Program-made: the position numbers and the translations under genes
In this document: positions 1 to 9,239 of the stretch, one piece after another
How the letters are laid out: each line of letters opens with the position of its first letter
How positions within the stretch are numbered: the first letter of the stretch is position 1
The notes under the pieces: generated by a model
Told to the model about the DNA's origin: nothing
The model's database searches: none
What the model saw: only the letters and a program-made list of their open reading frames with translations
Source: Polymyxa betae
Taxonomy: Eukaryota > Endomyxa > Phytomyxea > Plasmodiophorida > Plasmodiophoridae
Direction: 5' to 3'
DNA length: 24,615 nucleotides
NCBI GenBank assembly: GCA_003693705.1
Contig: RBZT01000304.1
Coordinates: 1-24,615, forward strand

Positions 1-780
1 CCACCGTTTTCGCAGTGAAATATTTGGAAGTATGAGACATGTACACTTTCTCCCTATCAGAATTCAGCTTCTGAATGAAGCTCACAGCACTTGAACAACT
101 GGCATGGCACGACTGTAGTTGTCGTTGCAGTGGTTTATTGATTGGATTTCATAAACTGCAGAATTCATTTTATTTATGAACGGATCACTAGGCTGTATAA
201 ACCCTATACAAAATTGAGTTATTATGGAATAACGCGACGGCAAGCAGCTGAGCGTAATTTTACATGCACCAGTGTAGAACTGATGACGTATAATGGTTTT
301 TGTGTTAGCAAGATGATTCGCCGCCATTGCGAACCGACAGACAGCAGGCTGCGCATCTGTCGACAGACAGAAGTAGTTTCCCCTATAAAAGGAAGTCGAC
401 AGAGGATGGTCAGGCGGAATTGAGCCACACAAATATTTTCAAAAGGATATCGATCATAAACAATCGACCGTCATGGAGGGATCGGCCTCTCGTTTGGGCT
501 GCGCAGGAGCGTCATCTTCAAAGTTCATAGAGTGTGGCCTCTTCATGAAGGCTCCGCCACTCTCTGTCCCTGACCTAAGGTTTTTGGGTTGTTCGCGGCA
601 GCTGTTCTTCTCAGATTTCCTTCTTTTCACCTCAGGATGACATCAATGGATCATGATGGATTTAAAACTGAAGCCCTGTTTTCACTAATGTGTCTATGCC
701 GCTGCTGGTCACAACCGCAGCTGTCTGGTCATGATGAGCGCTGCCTATGCAGGAAAGCAATCTAACAATAAATAATGTGT
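1..780. other. Intergenic, no gene recognised
   Basis: Apart from the weak small ORF at 473-640 and its TATA-like site, I see no protein family, RNA gene or clear repeat. Overlapping frames of 60 to 116 codons on both strands near 80-530 look like chance frames: they overlap each other and resemble nothing known. Confidence 0.4.
473..640 (+). CDS. Possible small ORF, 55 aa, unknown
   Basis: An ATG-started frame of 55 codons ends in TGA at 638-640. A TATA-like CTATAAAAGG lies about 90 bp upstream (383-392), which is the only reason to list it. The predicted peptide begins MEGSASRLGC and contains four cysteines; I recognise no domain or signal peptide. It may be a chance frame in intergenic sequence. 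Confidence 0.15.
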   Translation: MEGSASRLGCAGASSSKFIECGLFMKAPPLSVPDLRFLGCSRQLFFSDFLLFTSG

Positions 781-1698
781 TCATGGATCTGTATTCTTTA
801 GATCAAAGTAATGTTGTGCGATTGCCCTATAAAGGAATGCATGATCACTATCTACAGGACCGAACGTGATCTTGGTACAGCCCAGATTCTGGAACTCCAT
901 ATCGGTTTCATCTTCATCCCAATTTTCGATCAGATAGCCCGCTACATCTTGGAACCACTTCACCATCTCGGGATCTGTAATATGCAATTTCGGCCAATTC
1001 ATTACTAATGGAACTTGACGTGATGCATAAGCAGCGGAAACCCAGAGCGGCCACTTGTAAGTTGAAGCTGATTTCGCGATATCCGCAAAGTGCCCCGATT
1101 CGATCTTATACAGCAGTGGATTAAAGGCATATTCGGTGAGATTTTTTGAAATAACTTTCTTCAGGGCTTCTAATGTCTTGGGAAGTGAATATTGTTGACA
1201 GTATAGAGCCACGAGCAAAACATTTTCCTCTGTGAATTTGACAGAGCTGAGAACCCTATCACAGATTGAGAGCAGGCATGGCGATATCATGAAATCGGCA
1301 ATCTGGGCGATTGCGAATAATTCTTCGACCCTGTTTTTACTGAATTTATGAAGCCCATACGCTGCTTTCAGATAGATCTCGAACCAGGAGGCTTTGTTAG
1401 GGGCGCTGCTGTCACCGAACCCTTCAGGCATTTGTATATCGGGCAGATCGACAATAACAATACAGCTGGAATCTGCACGCTCACTATCATCAGATTCTGC
1501 ATCTTCAGGCCATTGAACGAAACGTTCCAGATATTTGCTCAGGGGTAACATAACAGCTCGACAGCAATAGAAGGTGGTCTCATCGACTATCAGCTTCATG
1601 TCACTGAATCGGGCCTGGTTGAACATGGCCTGTACGGCTCTGGTGCTGAATTTAATGGTCGCTGGACTGCAATTGGGCTGTGATGCAGAGGTCTCCAT
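781..1698 (-). CDS. BTB/POZ-like protein, array copy 1
   Basis: Open frame of 305 aa starting at an ATG (1698) that matches the start region of the other copies. The N-terminal half has BTB/POZ features: FSDMKLIVDE, then a hydrophobic stretch with CCRAVMLPLSKYLERF, and later a helical segment with LHKFSKNRVEELFAIAQIAD and CDRVL. The C-terminal half (about residues 150-305) is BACK-like in position and conserved among the copies, including WISA/WVSA-YAS, HI-DPE-V-WF and AFLYRAIA motifs. BTB domains mediate dimerisation and often link substrates to CUL3 ubiquitin ligases; whether this one does is unknown. It has a longer N-terminus than copies 2-4 and is intermediate in sequence between them and copies 5-6. 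No intron is needed. Confidence 0.7.
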   Translation of the reverse strand: METSASQPNCSPATIKFSTRAVQAMFNQARFSDMKLIVDETTFYCCRAVMLPLSKYLERFVQWPEDAESDDSERADSSCIVIVDLPDIQMPEGFGDSSAPNKASWFEIYLKAAYGLHKFSKNRVEELFAIAQIADFMISPCLLSICDRVLSSVKFTEENVLLVALYCQQYSLPKTLEALKKVISKNLTEYAFNPLLYKIESGHFADIAKSASTYKWPLWVSAAYASRQVPLVMNWPKLHITDPEMVKWFQDVAGYLIENWDEDETDMEFQNLGCTKITFGPVDSDHAFLYRAIAQHYFDLKNTDP

Positions 1699-2153
1699 CT
1701 GGAAGAAGATTCAAATTCAGCAAAAATCAAAAGACGAGATCAATCGACCCGGGTCAGGGTGAAAAGTCCGTACGCAATTGTATTTTTCTGTCACTGCGCA
1801 ATCCTGCTTTTTCCAAAACAGCTTTGCATTGTGGATCGTGAGAGCAACTAAAGAACTGTCGCATGAGCTCTCCTCAAAAGCAGCTGAAAGATGAATGAAA
1901 AGAGAGATAAAGAAAATGCATTCTGATATATCTTTCATTGCTTAAAGGATTGGAGGCTATCACAAAATTCTCTAAATTCGTTTTCGAAATGTCACACTAT
2001 TGATGGCAGCGTGAACTGTGGTGAATTTGGCGTTGTTTTTTTTCGATTTTGATTTGGGCGAAGTATTTTATAAATTATGCACATACAGTTAGTATATAGT
2101 CAAAGAAGCTTGGTTTTTTGTTTGATTTTCAAAAAAATTTCGTTTTTTGTAAA
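1699..2153. other. Spacer between BTB copies 1 and 2 with decayed duplicated flank
   Basis: The part nearest copy 2 (about 1940-2060) aligns by eye with the 3' flanks of copies 3 and 4, including an AAAATTCT block and AATGTCACAC followed by a TTGGCGT motif. It is therefore part of the duplicated unit. No gene is recognised. A T-rich stretch precedes the copy 2 stop. Confidence 0.45.
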
Positions 2154-3047
2154 TCAACGAGTTAATTTGGCTTTCGCAGACTGCCTGAGTTCGTGGTAAC
2201 GTTCGGCGATGGCTCGATACAGGAACGCGTCCGCGCTCTGTTCGGAATCGAAAGAAATCCTGAAAAGTGGAAGATTCCCCATTTGGCGGTCCGTGTCTTC
2301 TAAAGTCCAACCACGGATCAGATAGCGTACAACATCTTTGAACCATTCCACCCTCTCCGGGTCCTTGATATGAAACCGTCGAGGCCAATCATTTGTTTTC
2401 GGAATTTGACATGATGCATAGAAAACAGTAATCCAGAGCGAGAATGTGCCATTTTTAACAATTTCTGCTAAGTGCTCCGGATCAAGTTTATACAGCTGTG
2501 GATTGTAAATATATTCTTTAAGACGTGGTGACAGAAGTTTCCGCAGATCCTGAAGTGTTTGTGTTTGCGAATATTTCTGACAAAATATTGTCACGCTCAG
2601 AAGATGTTGCCCTTCGAACGAGATAGAACTGAGCAGATCATCGCACGCTGCCGATATAGAAGGCGATATTAAGAAGTCAGCGATCTGAATGACAGAAAAT
2701 AGTTCCTCGAGTTTGTCCGTACTTAGAGAATGAAGTCCATAAACTGCTTTTAAGTAAATCTCGAACCAGAAGGAGTTATTTCGGCCTTCTGTCTGGTAAA
2801 ATCCGTCCGGAATTTCGATTTTGGGGAGATCAATGATGACAGTAGAGATGGAATTTTCACATTCAGCACTACCTTCTGGATCCTTCAGAGGCCACTGAGC
2901 GAATCGTTCCAGATATTGACTATTAGGAATCATAATATCTCGACAGCAATAAAAAGGGGTATCATCAACAACTAGTTTCAAATCACTGAACTTCGCCTGG
3001 TTGAATATGACCCGGACAACTCGGGCAAAATTGCAGTTGAAAGTCAT
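2154..3047 (-). CDS. BTB/POZ-like protein, array copy 2
   Basis: Open frame of 297 aa. I chose the ATG at 3047 (MTFNCNFARV) rather than the upstream TTG at 3107. It aligns with the ATG of copies 3 and 4, and the extra upstream codons fall in a leader that is conserved but not kept in frame in copy 3. The BTB core starts near residue 20 (FSDLKLVVDDTPFYCC), with the later helices around YGLHSLSTDKLEELF and SAACDDLL. The C-terminal half is the shared family region ending in AFLYRAIAERYHELR. It is very close to copies 3 and 4, so this subgroup looks recently duplicated. No catalytic residues or membrane segments are visible. A role as a protein-interaction adaptor is inference from the fold. Confidence 0.72.
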   Translation of the reverse strand: MTFNCNFARVVRVIFNQAKFSDLKLVVDDTPFYCCRDIMIPNSQYLERFAQWPLKDPEGSAECENSISTVIIDLPKIEIPDGFYQTEGRNNSFWFEIYLKAVYGLHSLSTDKLEELFSVIQIADFLISPSISAACDDLLSSISFEGQHLLSVTIFCQKYSQTQTLQDLRKLLSPRLKEYIYNPQLYKLDPEHLAEIVKNGTFSLWITVFYASCQIPKTNDWPRRFHIKDPERVEWFKDVVRYLIRGWTLEDTDRQMGNLPLFRISFDSEQSADAFLYRAIAERYHELRQSAKAKLTR

Positions 3048-3062
3048 CTGCTGACTCGGGGG

Positions 3063-3170
3063 AGATAAAGTTTCGGAAGAGTTGATGACTCTTCGCCCAG
3101 TATACAAGGCTACCGAAAGAGGAAGGAAGTGAAAATGGTCGAGATGAGACCAACGGCAACCTTTTTATGA
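3063..3170 (-). promoter_or_regulatory. Conserved leader and TATA-like site of BTB copy 2
   Basis: Upstream of the ATG is a block (3063-3089) containing TTCCGAAACTTTATC on the minus strand, shared with copies 3 (about 6360-6385) and 4 (about 9133-9160). Further out, a minus-strand TCATAAAAAG at 3161-3170 lies 114 bp from the ATG; copy 4 has TCATAAAAGG at 9221-9230. Conservation outside the coding region suggests a shared core promoter and 5' UTR. Transcription start is not known. Confidence 0.4.
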
Positions 3171-3815
3171 ACTTGCTGTCTGTCCACAGGCATCTATCAG
3201 GCTTTGCGATTCATCAATGAATTACACCAGTCGTCCGAAGTCATCATTGAACAGTCAAACTGAAGTTCGGCCTCCGAGAAAGTGCGCAGAAAAAATAGCG
3301 TAACTTGCGGAGAAGTTTCAAGATAAGAAAAACGATTGGTTAGAAAGTTTTGCGTATGCTGTCTTCATCATCAGCTGTGACTCGAGATGAATGTGGACAT
3401 TACTTCTTCGGTTGAGCCAGTTGACGTCTAGACGAATGTGACCAGGGCTGCTCGAACTACCCCAGACGTTCCCAGCGCTCTCGGTGTATCATATGCACGT
3501 CCTTTTTAGGAATTCTGTCGCTGAATGATAGCTTTAACTTATCATTTCATCGTCCAAATTTGACGTTGATCGATAGCGCGTAAGAACAGGCCAAATCAAT
3601 TATTTTCTAAGAATGGTTGGGAATGTGAATCCGGACCGTAAACAGGAGCGAACCCGCAATTTGCGAATTTTTTAAAAACTCAGGATACTGGGACCGACAA
3701 TCCAGATGGTGATTCGAAACCCGAATTACAGGTCGTATTTGTTATGGGGCGTTAGAAAATGCAGTCTTCTGATTATTATCATACTAACTAAAGCTATTCA
3801 AGAAAGATGGTAAGC
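3171..3815. other. Intergenic, nothing recognised
   Basis: About 650 bp without a convincing frame, RNA or inverted repeat. It contains no obvious copy of the BTB genes or their flanks. Confidence 0.4.
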
Positions 3816-3819
3816 GCTT

Positions 3820-4420
3820 ATTGCAAACGCTGAATCGAAGCGAGCTCAACGTAAGAGAGGACGGCAACCAGAAGATTCGTATCAGAAAGTCTGATTCTAT
3901 AAGTAATCTCAAATCCCTGTTGAACGCTGTCTATCACAGAGTAGCCACACTTTCTTTAAAAAACATGATACAGTTCTGTAGCCGTTGCCCTGGAGCTATT
4001 TTCGGCTTTCTGCCTTCGTTGATTTGCTGCTCGCTTGTTGACCGAGCGTTCTGTACGATCTGTGGCGCCATCATTCCAGAAAGTTCCAGGAACTCATCTA
4101 TCTTGAACCCAGTAATTGACCGATATAAGATAATTTGCTCTAAAAGGCCGATTGCTGATCGCAATGGATTCAAGCTGAAAATCTCCTTCAAAATTTGTAT
4201 CGGTTTCGTTTAAGAGCAGCTCAGAAGCTAAACTGCATGCTTGGGCTGCAACCTCTCATTCCTATTGCATCAATAATGCGAATTCAGTTTCAGCTTTCCA
4301 GTCCTCTTCATAATCCTCCTGCTTGGAGCCAGGGTTTTCCGAGAGATCTTCAGACTGATCTGAGTCGGATAACCTGCTCTGAGAGGAACACTCCATTCAA
4401 CAGTCAGCAGAATGGGCTCT
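3820..4420 (-). pseudogene. Decayed transposase-like N-terminal region
   Basis: The minus strand keeps recognisable protein texture across several frames. At about 4410-4275 there is an acidic stretch (DSDQSEDLSENPGSK). At 4191-3934 a frame contains TGFKIDEFLEL followed by EGRKPKIAPGQRLQNCIMF. After a stop at about 3934 another frame continues with DSVQQGFEI and LSDTNLLVAVLS. The order acidic leader, helical segment, then GRKP-x-P-x-x-RL resembles the region before the DDE domain of HARBI1-like or related eukaryotic transposases. The resemblance is from memory of family texture and no catalytic residues are visible, so this is tentative. Several stops and shifts make it non-functional. Confidence 0.3.
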
Positions 4421-4494
4421 CTGTAGTTGTTGAGTATGCTAACGTGTAGTTGATCGTATTTTTTTCTACGGAGATTCTTTAAGGACAACTGTAG

Positions 4495-4620
4495 CATTTC
4501 CGTAACTTACGATCGGAATGTTGCTTTGACTTTAAGGACAGCTCTTGTATTTCCGACATTCTTTCCGCAATTATTCCACTTGAACCAGCCTCTAAGAGCA
4601 TTATTACCTACAGTAAAGCG
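4495..4620 (-). other. Conserved unknown block (EAGS), copy a
   Basis: On the minus strand a short frame reads LLEAGSSGIIAERM. The same DNA block recurs at about 10050-10090 (NLEAGSCGKIPQRI) and in weaker form near 12985-13030 (LLEAVGNW). It is shared sequence between intergenic regions of the array. I do not recognise the protein; it may be part of an old mobile element. Confidence 0.3.
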
Positions 4621-4784
4621 ACGTTTCTTAAACAGAATGAATGGAAGCCTCGAAACTTGTGCTGCTGTTTTTCGTCAAAGCAGGTATTATTATACTCGCT
4701 GTTTTTGAAGTGGCGGTAAGATACGCTCATCATGTATTGTGAATAAGATATTCTGAATGAGTTATCTTGGACTGGCTTATCTAG

Positions 4785-5447
4785 AAAATTCTCTCCTGAT
4801 CACCACTTCCACGATCGTGATGTTTCCACTATCTAGTCACATTTCTGAAGATATCGCGCATGTGCTGTGATTTCTTCAACACGGGTTTACTAAACATGAT
4901 CCTGTCTAAACAAAGAGCTCTGTAGATCCGATATTTGGACCCGGAATAAGAAACAGACCCTATTTGTGAGTTGGAGAGAGAAAGAAATCAATCGCTTGGG
5001 GTACCCTGGACGTTAATCGGAGTTTTAAATGCATGAAATTCAGATATCGTTTGGGTACTGCAGATCAAACCAGACACGCCTTGAAGTTCAGACACAGTGA
5101 AGGAAATGGAATGTTTCTTCATCAAAACGAACGCCAAACTTGCTTCATCACAGAATAATCACCTGAGGCGTCTACAAACAGAATTTTTAAAGTAGTAAAG
5201 GTGTTCCAAGATCGGCTTCAATTTGTGCAGATTTGGGAAATTGTGAGACACATTTTTCACAATTGCAAGTATGCGAGGAGTGCGATAATGGACATTGTAA
5301 AGCTATTTATTGAAATGAAAGGCATTTTGATACCTCTCTCATGGCTTAAATGATCGGTGGCTCGGACAAAATTCTGGAAATCAATTCTTGAATTTGGCGT
5401 GGTTTATTCTTCACTGATGCATTATGTTGTGAGTCATTTGGTCGAGT
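4785..5447. repeat. Duplicated 3' flank of BTB copy 3 (unit A)
   Basis: This stretch aligns by eye with 7605-8221 almost throughout, for example the ATCGCGCATG...CTGTGATTTCTTCAACACGG start and the AATTGCAAGTATGC end. It is the downstream part of a duplicated unit that includes a BTB gene. Near its end, a plus-strand frame (about 5230-5353) stays open in both copies and stops at the same TGA, with residues HNCKYARSAIMDIVKLF here. No known family is recognised. Confidence 0.65.
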
Positions 5448-6341
5448 TTATTTGGCTTTTGCAGACTTCCTGAGCTCGTGGTAACGTTCGGCGATGGCTC
5501 GATACAGGAACGCGTCAGCGCTCTGTTCGGAATCGAAAATAATTGTGAAACGTTGAAGATTTCTCATTTCGGTGTCCGTCCTTTCTAAAGTCCATCCACG
5601 GATCACACAGCGAGCAACATCTTTGAACCATCCCACCCTCTCCGGGTCCTTGATATGAAACCGTCGAGGAAAGTCATCTGATTTCGGAATTTGACATGAT
5701 GCATAGCAAGCAGAAATCCAGAGCAGCAAAGTTCTTCGATCGCCATTTTTAACAATATCTGCGAATTGCTCCGGGTCAAGTTTATACAGCTGTGGATTGC
5801 AAACATATTCTTTGATACGTCGTGACAGACGTTTCCGCAGACCCTGAAGTGTGTTTGTTTGCGAATATTTCTGACAAAATAGGGCCATGCTGAGAAGATG
5901 TTTTTCATCAAAGGAAACAGAGCAGAGCAGGTCGTCGCAAGTGGCCGATACAGAAGGCGATATCATGAATTCAGCGATCTGAATGACAGAAAACAATTCC
6001 TCGAGGTTGTCCGTACTGAGAGAATGAAGTCCATAAATTACTTTCAGGAAAATCTCGAACCGGAAGGCGTCAATTCGGGGTTCTGTTTGGGAGGATCCAT
6101 CCGGAATTTCAATTTTGGGGAGGTCAATGCTGACAGTAGAGATGGAATTTTCACATTCCGCACTACCAACTGGATTCTTCAAAGGCCACTGAGCGAATCG
6201 CTCCAGATATTGACTTATAGGAATCATAATATCTCGACAGCAATAGAAAGGGGTTTCATCAACAATCAGTTTCAAATCACTGAATTTGGCCTGGTTGAAT
6301 ATGACCTGGACAACTCGGGCAAGATTGCAATTGGCAGCCAT
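5448..6341 (-). CDS. BTB/POZ-like protein, array copy 3
   Basis: Open frame of 297 aa with an ATG at 6341 (MAANCNLARV), shared with copy 4. The BTB/POZ core begins near residue 20 (FSDLKLIVDETPFYCC), continues through SQYLERFAQWPL, an acidic variable loop, then FEIFLKVIYGLHSLSTDNL and CDDLL near residue 145. The remaining half is the family-specific C-terminal region with HIKDPERVGWFKDV and AFLYRAIAERYHELR. The length equals copy 2. The gene lies in duplicated unit A; its paralogue in unit B is copy 4, which is frameshifted. The distal 5' flank is interrupted: after the conserved leader the sequence departs from copies 2 and 4 and soon meets a hairpin and a MITE, so the TATA-like site seen in the others is absent. 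Confidence 0.73.
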   Translation of the reverse strand: MAANCNLARVVQVIFNQAKFSDLKLIVDETPFYCCRDIMIPISQYLERFAQWPLKNPVGSAECENSISTVSIDLPKIEIPDGSSQTEPRIDAFRFEIFLKVIYGLHSLSTDNLEELFSVIQIAEFMISPSVSATCDDLLCSVSFDEKHLLSMALFCQKYSQTNTLQGLRKRLSRRIKEYVCNPQLYKLDPEQFADIVKNGDRRTLLLWISACYASCQIPKSDDFPRRFHIKDPERVGWFKDVARCVIRGWTLERTDTEMRNLQRFTIIFDSEQSADAFLYRAIAERYHELRKSAKAK

Positions 6342-6494
6342 CTGTTGATCCGTGCGAACGATAAAGTTTCGGAAGTGTTGATGCCTTCTTCACCCAGTCT
6401 ACAGGGCTAGCGGAAGCCGATAGGAGTGAAAATGGTCGAAGTGAGGCCTTCTGTCCGGGAGGTTTTCTATCCGCAAGTGGATAGATAGGCTGCG

Positions 6495-6518
6495 CATCCG
6501 CCAGCCTGCTGGCGGATG
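6495..6518. repeat. Perfect 11-bp stem hairpin
   Basis: Two 11-bp arms (6495-6505 and 6508-6518; CATCCGCCAGC and its complement) are separated by only two bases. It lies between the conserved leader of BTB copy 3 and the MITE, in sequence not shared with unit B. It could be part of another small inserted element. Confidence 0.6.
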
Positions 6519-6551
6519 GAAAACTGCGCCTTCCGCCAAACTCTTCCCTTA

Positions 6552-6822
6552 GAGCAACTCCACCGGTGGCGGTTATTTGGGCGTGTAAAACAAGAATCTG
6601 CGTACTGCGTAGCGGAAATTTGACTGTCTGTGTATCACCGGGCTGCCGGTTATTTGGGCTGTTAAATTTCAATTGTATGCATTCTTTCTTGCAATGTAGC
6701 TATCTGTGTTAAAAATTTTGAACGTCGGAGGCTGCGCCACCGCCCGGTGGATAGTGCGCCGGTTATTTTCTGGCCGTTAAATTATAAAAACCGCGAGAAT
6801 AACCGCCCCGGTCGAGTTGCTC
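6552..6822. mobile_element. PIF/Harbinger-type MITE, 271 bp
   Basis: The ends are inverted repeats of about 25 bp (6552-6577 and 6798-6822; both begin GAGCAACTC and end GGCGGTTATT on the inward side) with one mismatch and one indel. A TTA trinucleotide flanks both ends (6549-6551 and 6823-6825), the size and sequence typical of PIF/Harbinger target duplications. There is no coding capacity. Inside are repeated motifs of the form GCCGGTTATTT-GG-C-GTTAAA at about 6567, 6645 and 6760. The termini share GAGCAA, ACCGG and GTTAT in register with the Harbinger element at 18755-21141, so cross-mobilisation by a related transposase is likely. Confidence 0.75.
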
Positions 6823-6825
6823 TTA

Positions 6826-7070
6826 CCAAGGACGGAGAGTCCGATGGCTTTTGAATTTGCTGGACGCCCTTTCTCACATCTTTCACAGCTAAAAATTCAC
6901 AACTCTTCTCACGATAACATACCATATGCATATGCAGCTTTAATAATGCATTTTTTGATACCAGAAGCACTTTCATTCGAATCACCGAATCTGTACAACC
7001 GGGACTGATGAAAGAGCTGTGGGCAAAATGCGAGCTAAACCATGAAATTTGCTATCACAACGGACACGAG
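6826..7070. repeat. Distal 5' flank of unit A, duplicated at about 9440-9690
   Basis: By-eye alignment with 9440-9690 includes TCACCGAATCTGTACAACCG and CTGATGAAAGAGCTGTGGGC followed by an ACCATGAAATT block. These belong to the duplicated unit upstream of BTB copies 3 and 4. No gene is recognised; a plus-strand frame at 6817-7008 is not preserved in the second copy. Confidence 0.5.
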
Positions 7071-7122
7071 TAAAACGTTTCGCTGCGCCCTAAAACGTTT
7101 CGCTGCGCCCTAAAACGTCTCG
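7071..7122. repeat. 20-bp tandem repeat
   Basis: The unit TAAAACGTTTCGCTGCGCCC occurs at 7071-7090 and 7091-7110 and is followed by a partial third copy (TAAAACGTCTCG) at 7111-7122. The unit B paralogue (near 9692) has a single diverged copy, so expansion followed the duplication. Confidence 0.8.
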
Positions 7123-7600
7123 ATTGTGGACTTTTTCTGCAACGCTCTTTGCCTTTCAATGTCACGCATTTATTGTTTTTTGGCGTTTTAAAAGCGACCC
7201 TGCTAAGTGTGTGTGTGGTTTTGTCACCCAATGGATAGATAAAATTCGTTCTGATCTATTATTATCATTATCATCTACGTTCCACCCAGGTTTAGGAAAG
7301 TGGCGTTGCCAGGACGTCCTCAATTAATGGTTCTGATCATGTTCTCTACCAGTCATTGATAACGCAACCCATCCCTTACACTACCTCCCCCAAAACAAAT
7401 TCAGAATGAGGAAGTGAGAAATTTGTGTCAGCACGCGATAGAACCACCAGTAAAACCGTCCCTTATAAAACCCTGTGGGATGTAACCAAGGTTTGGAAAA
7501 AAGGTCTACTTTCAAAACAGTGCGTATAGCTGATTTTGACAATGATGCACGAATAATCGGCATTCATGGATGGTTTGGAGAATTGGATATGAAATTATCA
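7123..7600. other. Unique spacer between duplicated units
   Basis: No gene, RNA or clear repeat recognised. A TTATAAAA at about 7463 is TATA-like but has no convincing frame after it. Confidence 0.35.
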
Positions 7601-7604
7601 TCTA

Positions 7605-8221
7605 GCCACATCTATGAAGATATCGCGCATGCTCTGTGATTTCTTCAACACGGAATGACTAAACATGGTCCGGTCTAAACAAATCGCTCTGAGATCTGAT
7701 ATTGGGACCCGGAATGGGAATCAGCTCTATGTGAGTTGAAGAGAGAAAGAAATCCATTGCTTGGCTTATCCTGGACGTTCATCTGAGCAATGCATGATAT
7801 TAAGATCTCGTTTTGGCATTGCTGGTCAGGCAAGGCACGCCTTGAAATTCAGACACTGTTAAGTGAATGGGATTTTTCTTCATCAAAACGAAGCCAACTT
7901 GCTTCAGCACAGTATAATCACCTGAGGCATGTAAAAACAGATTTTTTTAGTAGAAAAGGTGTTCCAAGCTCAGCTTCAACTTGTGCAGATTTTGAGACCA
8001 TTTTTCTCAATTGCAAGTATGCCAGGAGTGCGTTAATAGACATTGTAAAGCCATTTATTGAAATAAAAGGTATTTTGACACCTCTCTCATGGCTTCAGTG
8101 ATCGGCGGTTCTGACAAAATTCTGGACACCTATTCTCGTAATGTCACACTTTTGATGGCAACGTGAACTTTGGAGAGTTTGGCGTCGTTTATAGAATATT
8201 TCGTGTGGGATTTGGTCGAGT
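7605..8221. repeat. Duplicated 3' flank of BTB copy 4 (unit B)
   Basis: Paralogue of 4785-5447. A plus-strand frame of up to 103 codons (7790-8101) is open here; its last part (LNCKYARSALIDIVKPF) matches the frame and stop position in unit A. Further upstream the unit A copy is broken by stops. It is best read as a relic of an unidentified plus-strand gene inside the unit, converging on the BTB gene. Confidence 0.5.
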
Positions 8222-9114
8222 TCAGAAAGCTCTCGCAGGCTTCCTGAGTTCGCGGTAACGTTCGGCGATGGCTCGATACATGAACGCGTCAGCACTCTCG
8301 TCGGAATCGAAAGAAATCTTGAAAGTTTGAAGATTTGCCATTTCGCAGTCAGTCGTTGCAAAACTCCAACTACTGATCATTCCGCGAACAACATCTTTAA
8401 ACCATTCGACCCTCTTCGGGTCCTTAATATGAAACCGTAGAGGCCAGCCATTTGGTTTCGGGATTTGACATGATGCATAGAAAGCAGCAATCCAGAGCAA
8501 AAAGCATTTTGATCGATTTTTAACAACATCTGCGAAGTGCTCCGGGTCAAGTTTATACAGCTGTGGATTGTAAATATATTCTTTAGGACGTGGTGACAGA
8601 AGTTTCCGCAGAGCCTGAAGAGTTTTTGTTTGCGAATATTTCTGGCAAAATAAGGCCACGTTCAGAAGATGTTTTGCTTCAAATGAGATAGAACTGAGCA
8701 GATCGTCGCACACTGCCGATACCGAAGGCGATATCATGAACTCAGCGATCTGAATGACAGAAAATAGTTCCTCGAGGTTGTCCGTACTTAGAGAGAATGA
8801 AGTCCATAAACTACTTTTAAGTAGATCTCGAACCAGAAGGAGATATTTTGGCCTTTTGTCACGTACAATCCGTCCGGAATTTCGATTTTGGGGAGATCAA
8901 TGGTGACAGTAGAGATGGAATTTTCACATTCCGCACTGCCATCTGGATTCTTCAGAGGCCACTGAGCGAATCGCTCCAGATATTGGCTAATTGGAATCAT
9001 AATATCTCGACAGCAATAAAAAGGGGTTTCATCAACAATCAGTTTCAAATCACTGTATCTGGCCTGGTTGAATATGGCCTGGGCAACTCTGGCAAGATTG
9101 CAATTGGCAGCCAT
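8222..9114 (-). pseudogene. BTB/POZ-like protein, array copy 4, frameshifted
   Basis: The ATG at 9114 and the first 108 codons match copies 2 and 3 (MAANCNLARV, FSDLKLIVDE after it). At 8790-8796 this copy has three GA units where copies 2 and 3 have two; the 2-nt gain brings a TAA at 8790-8788 directly after YGLHSL. The remaining family sequence (SVSAVCDDLL through AFMYRAIAERYRELR) is open in the shifted frame to the normal stop region at 8222. A single slippage event in a GA run accounts for the break and the rest is well kept, so loss appears recent, or it could be an assembly error. A truncated product would keep most of the BTB core but lose its last helices. Confidence 0.75.
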
Positions 9115-9132
9115 CTGCTGATTCGGGCGGAA

Positions 9133-9230
9133 GGATAAAGTTTCGGAAGTGTTGATGCCTCCTCACCCTTTGGAAGCCGATGGAAGAGAAAATGGCGGAT
9201 GTGAGACCAAACAACGGACACCTTTTATGA
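9133..9230 (-). promoter_or_regulatory. Conserved leader and TATA-like site of BTB copy 4
   Basis: Shared with copy 2: the TTCCGAAACTTTATC block (about 9133-9160) and a TCATAAAAGG at 9221-9230, 107 bp from the ATG. Flanking GACAGACAGC-like bases upstream of the TATA-like site are also shared with copy 2. Confidence 0.4.
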
Positions 9231-9239
9231 AGACGCTGT

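Noticed and set aside
5898-6410. 170-codon plus-strand frame across BTB copy 3
   Set aside because: Antisense shadow; equivalent frames appear across other copies because the gene sequence is shared, while only the minus strand has the BTB pattern.
7071-7122. Possible CRISPR-like direct repeats
   Set aside because: Units are contiguous with no spacers, and the window is eukaryotic; it is a simple tandem repeat.
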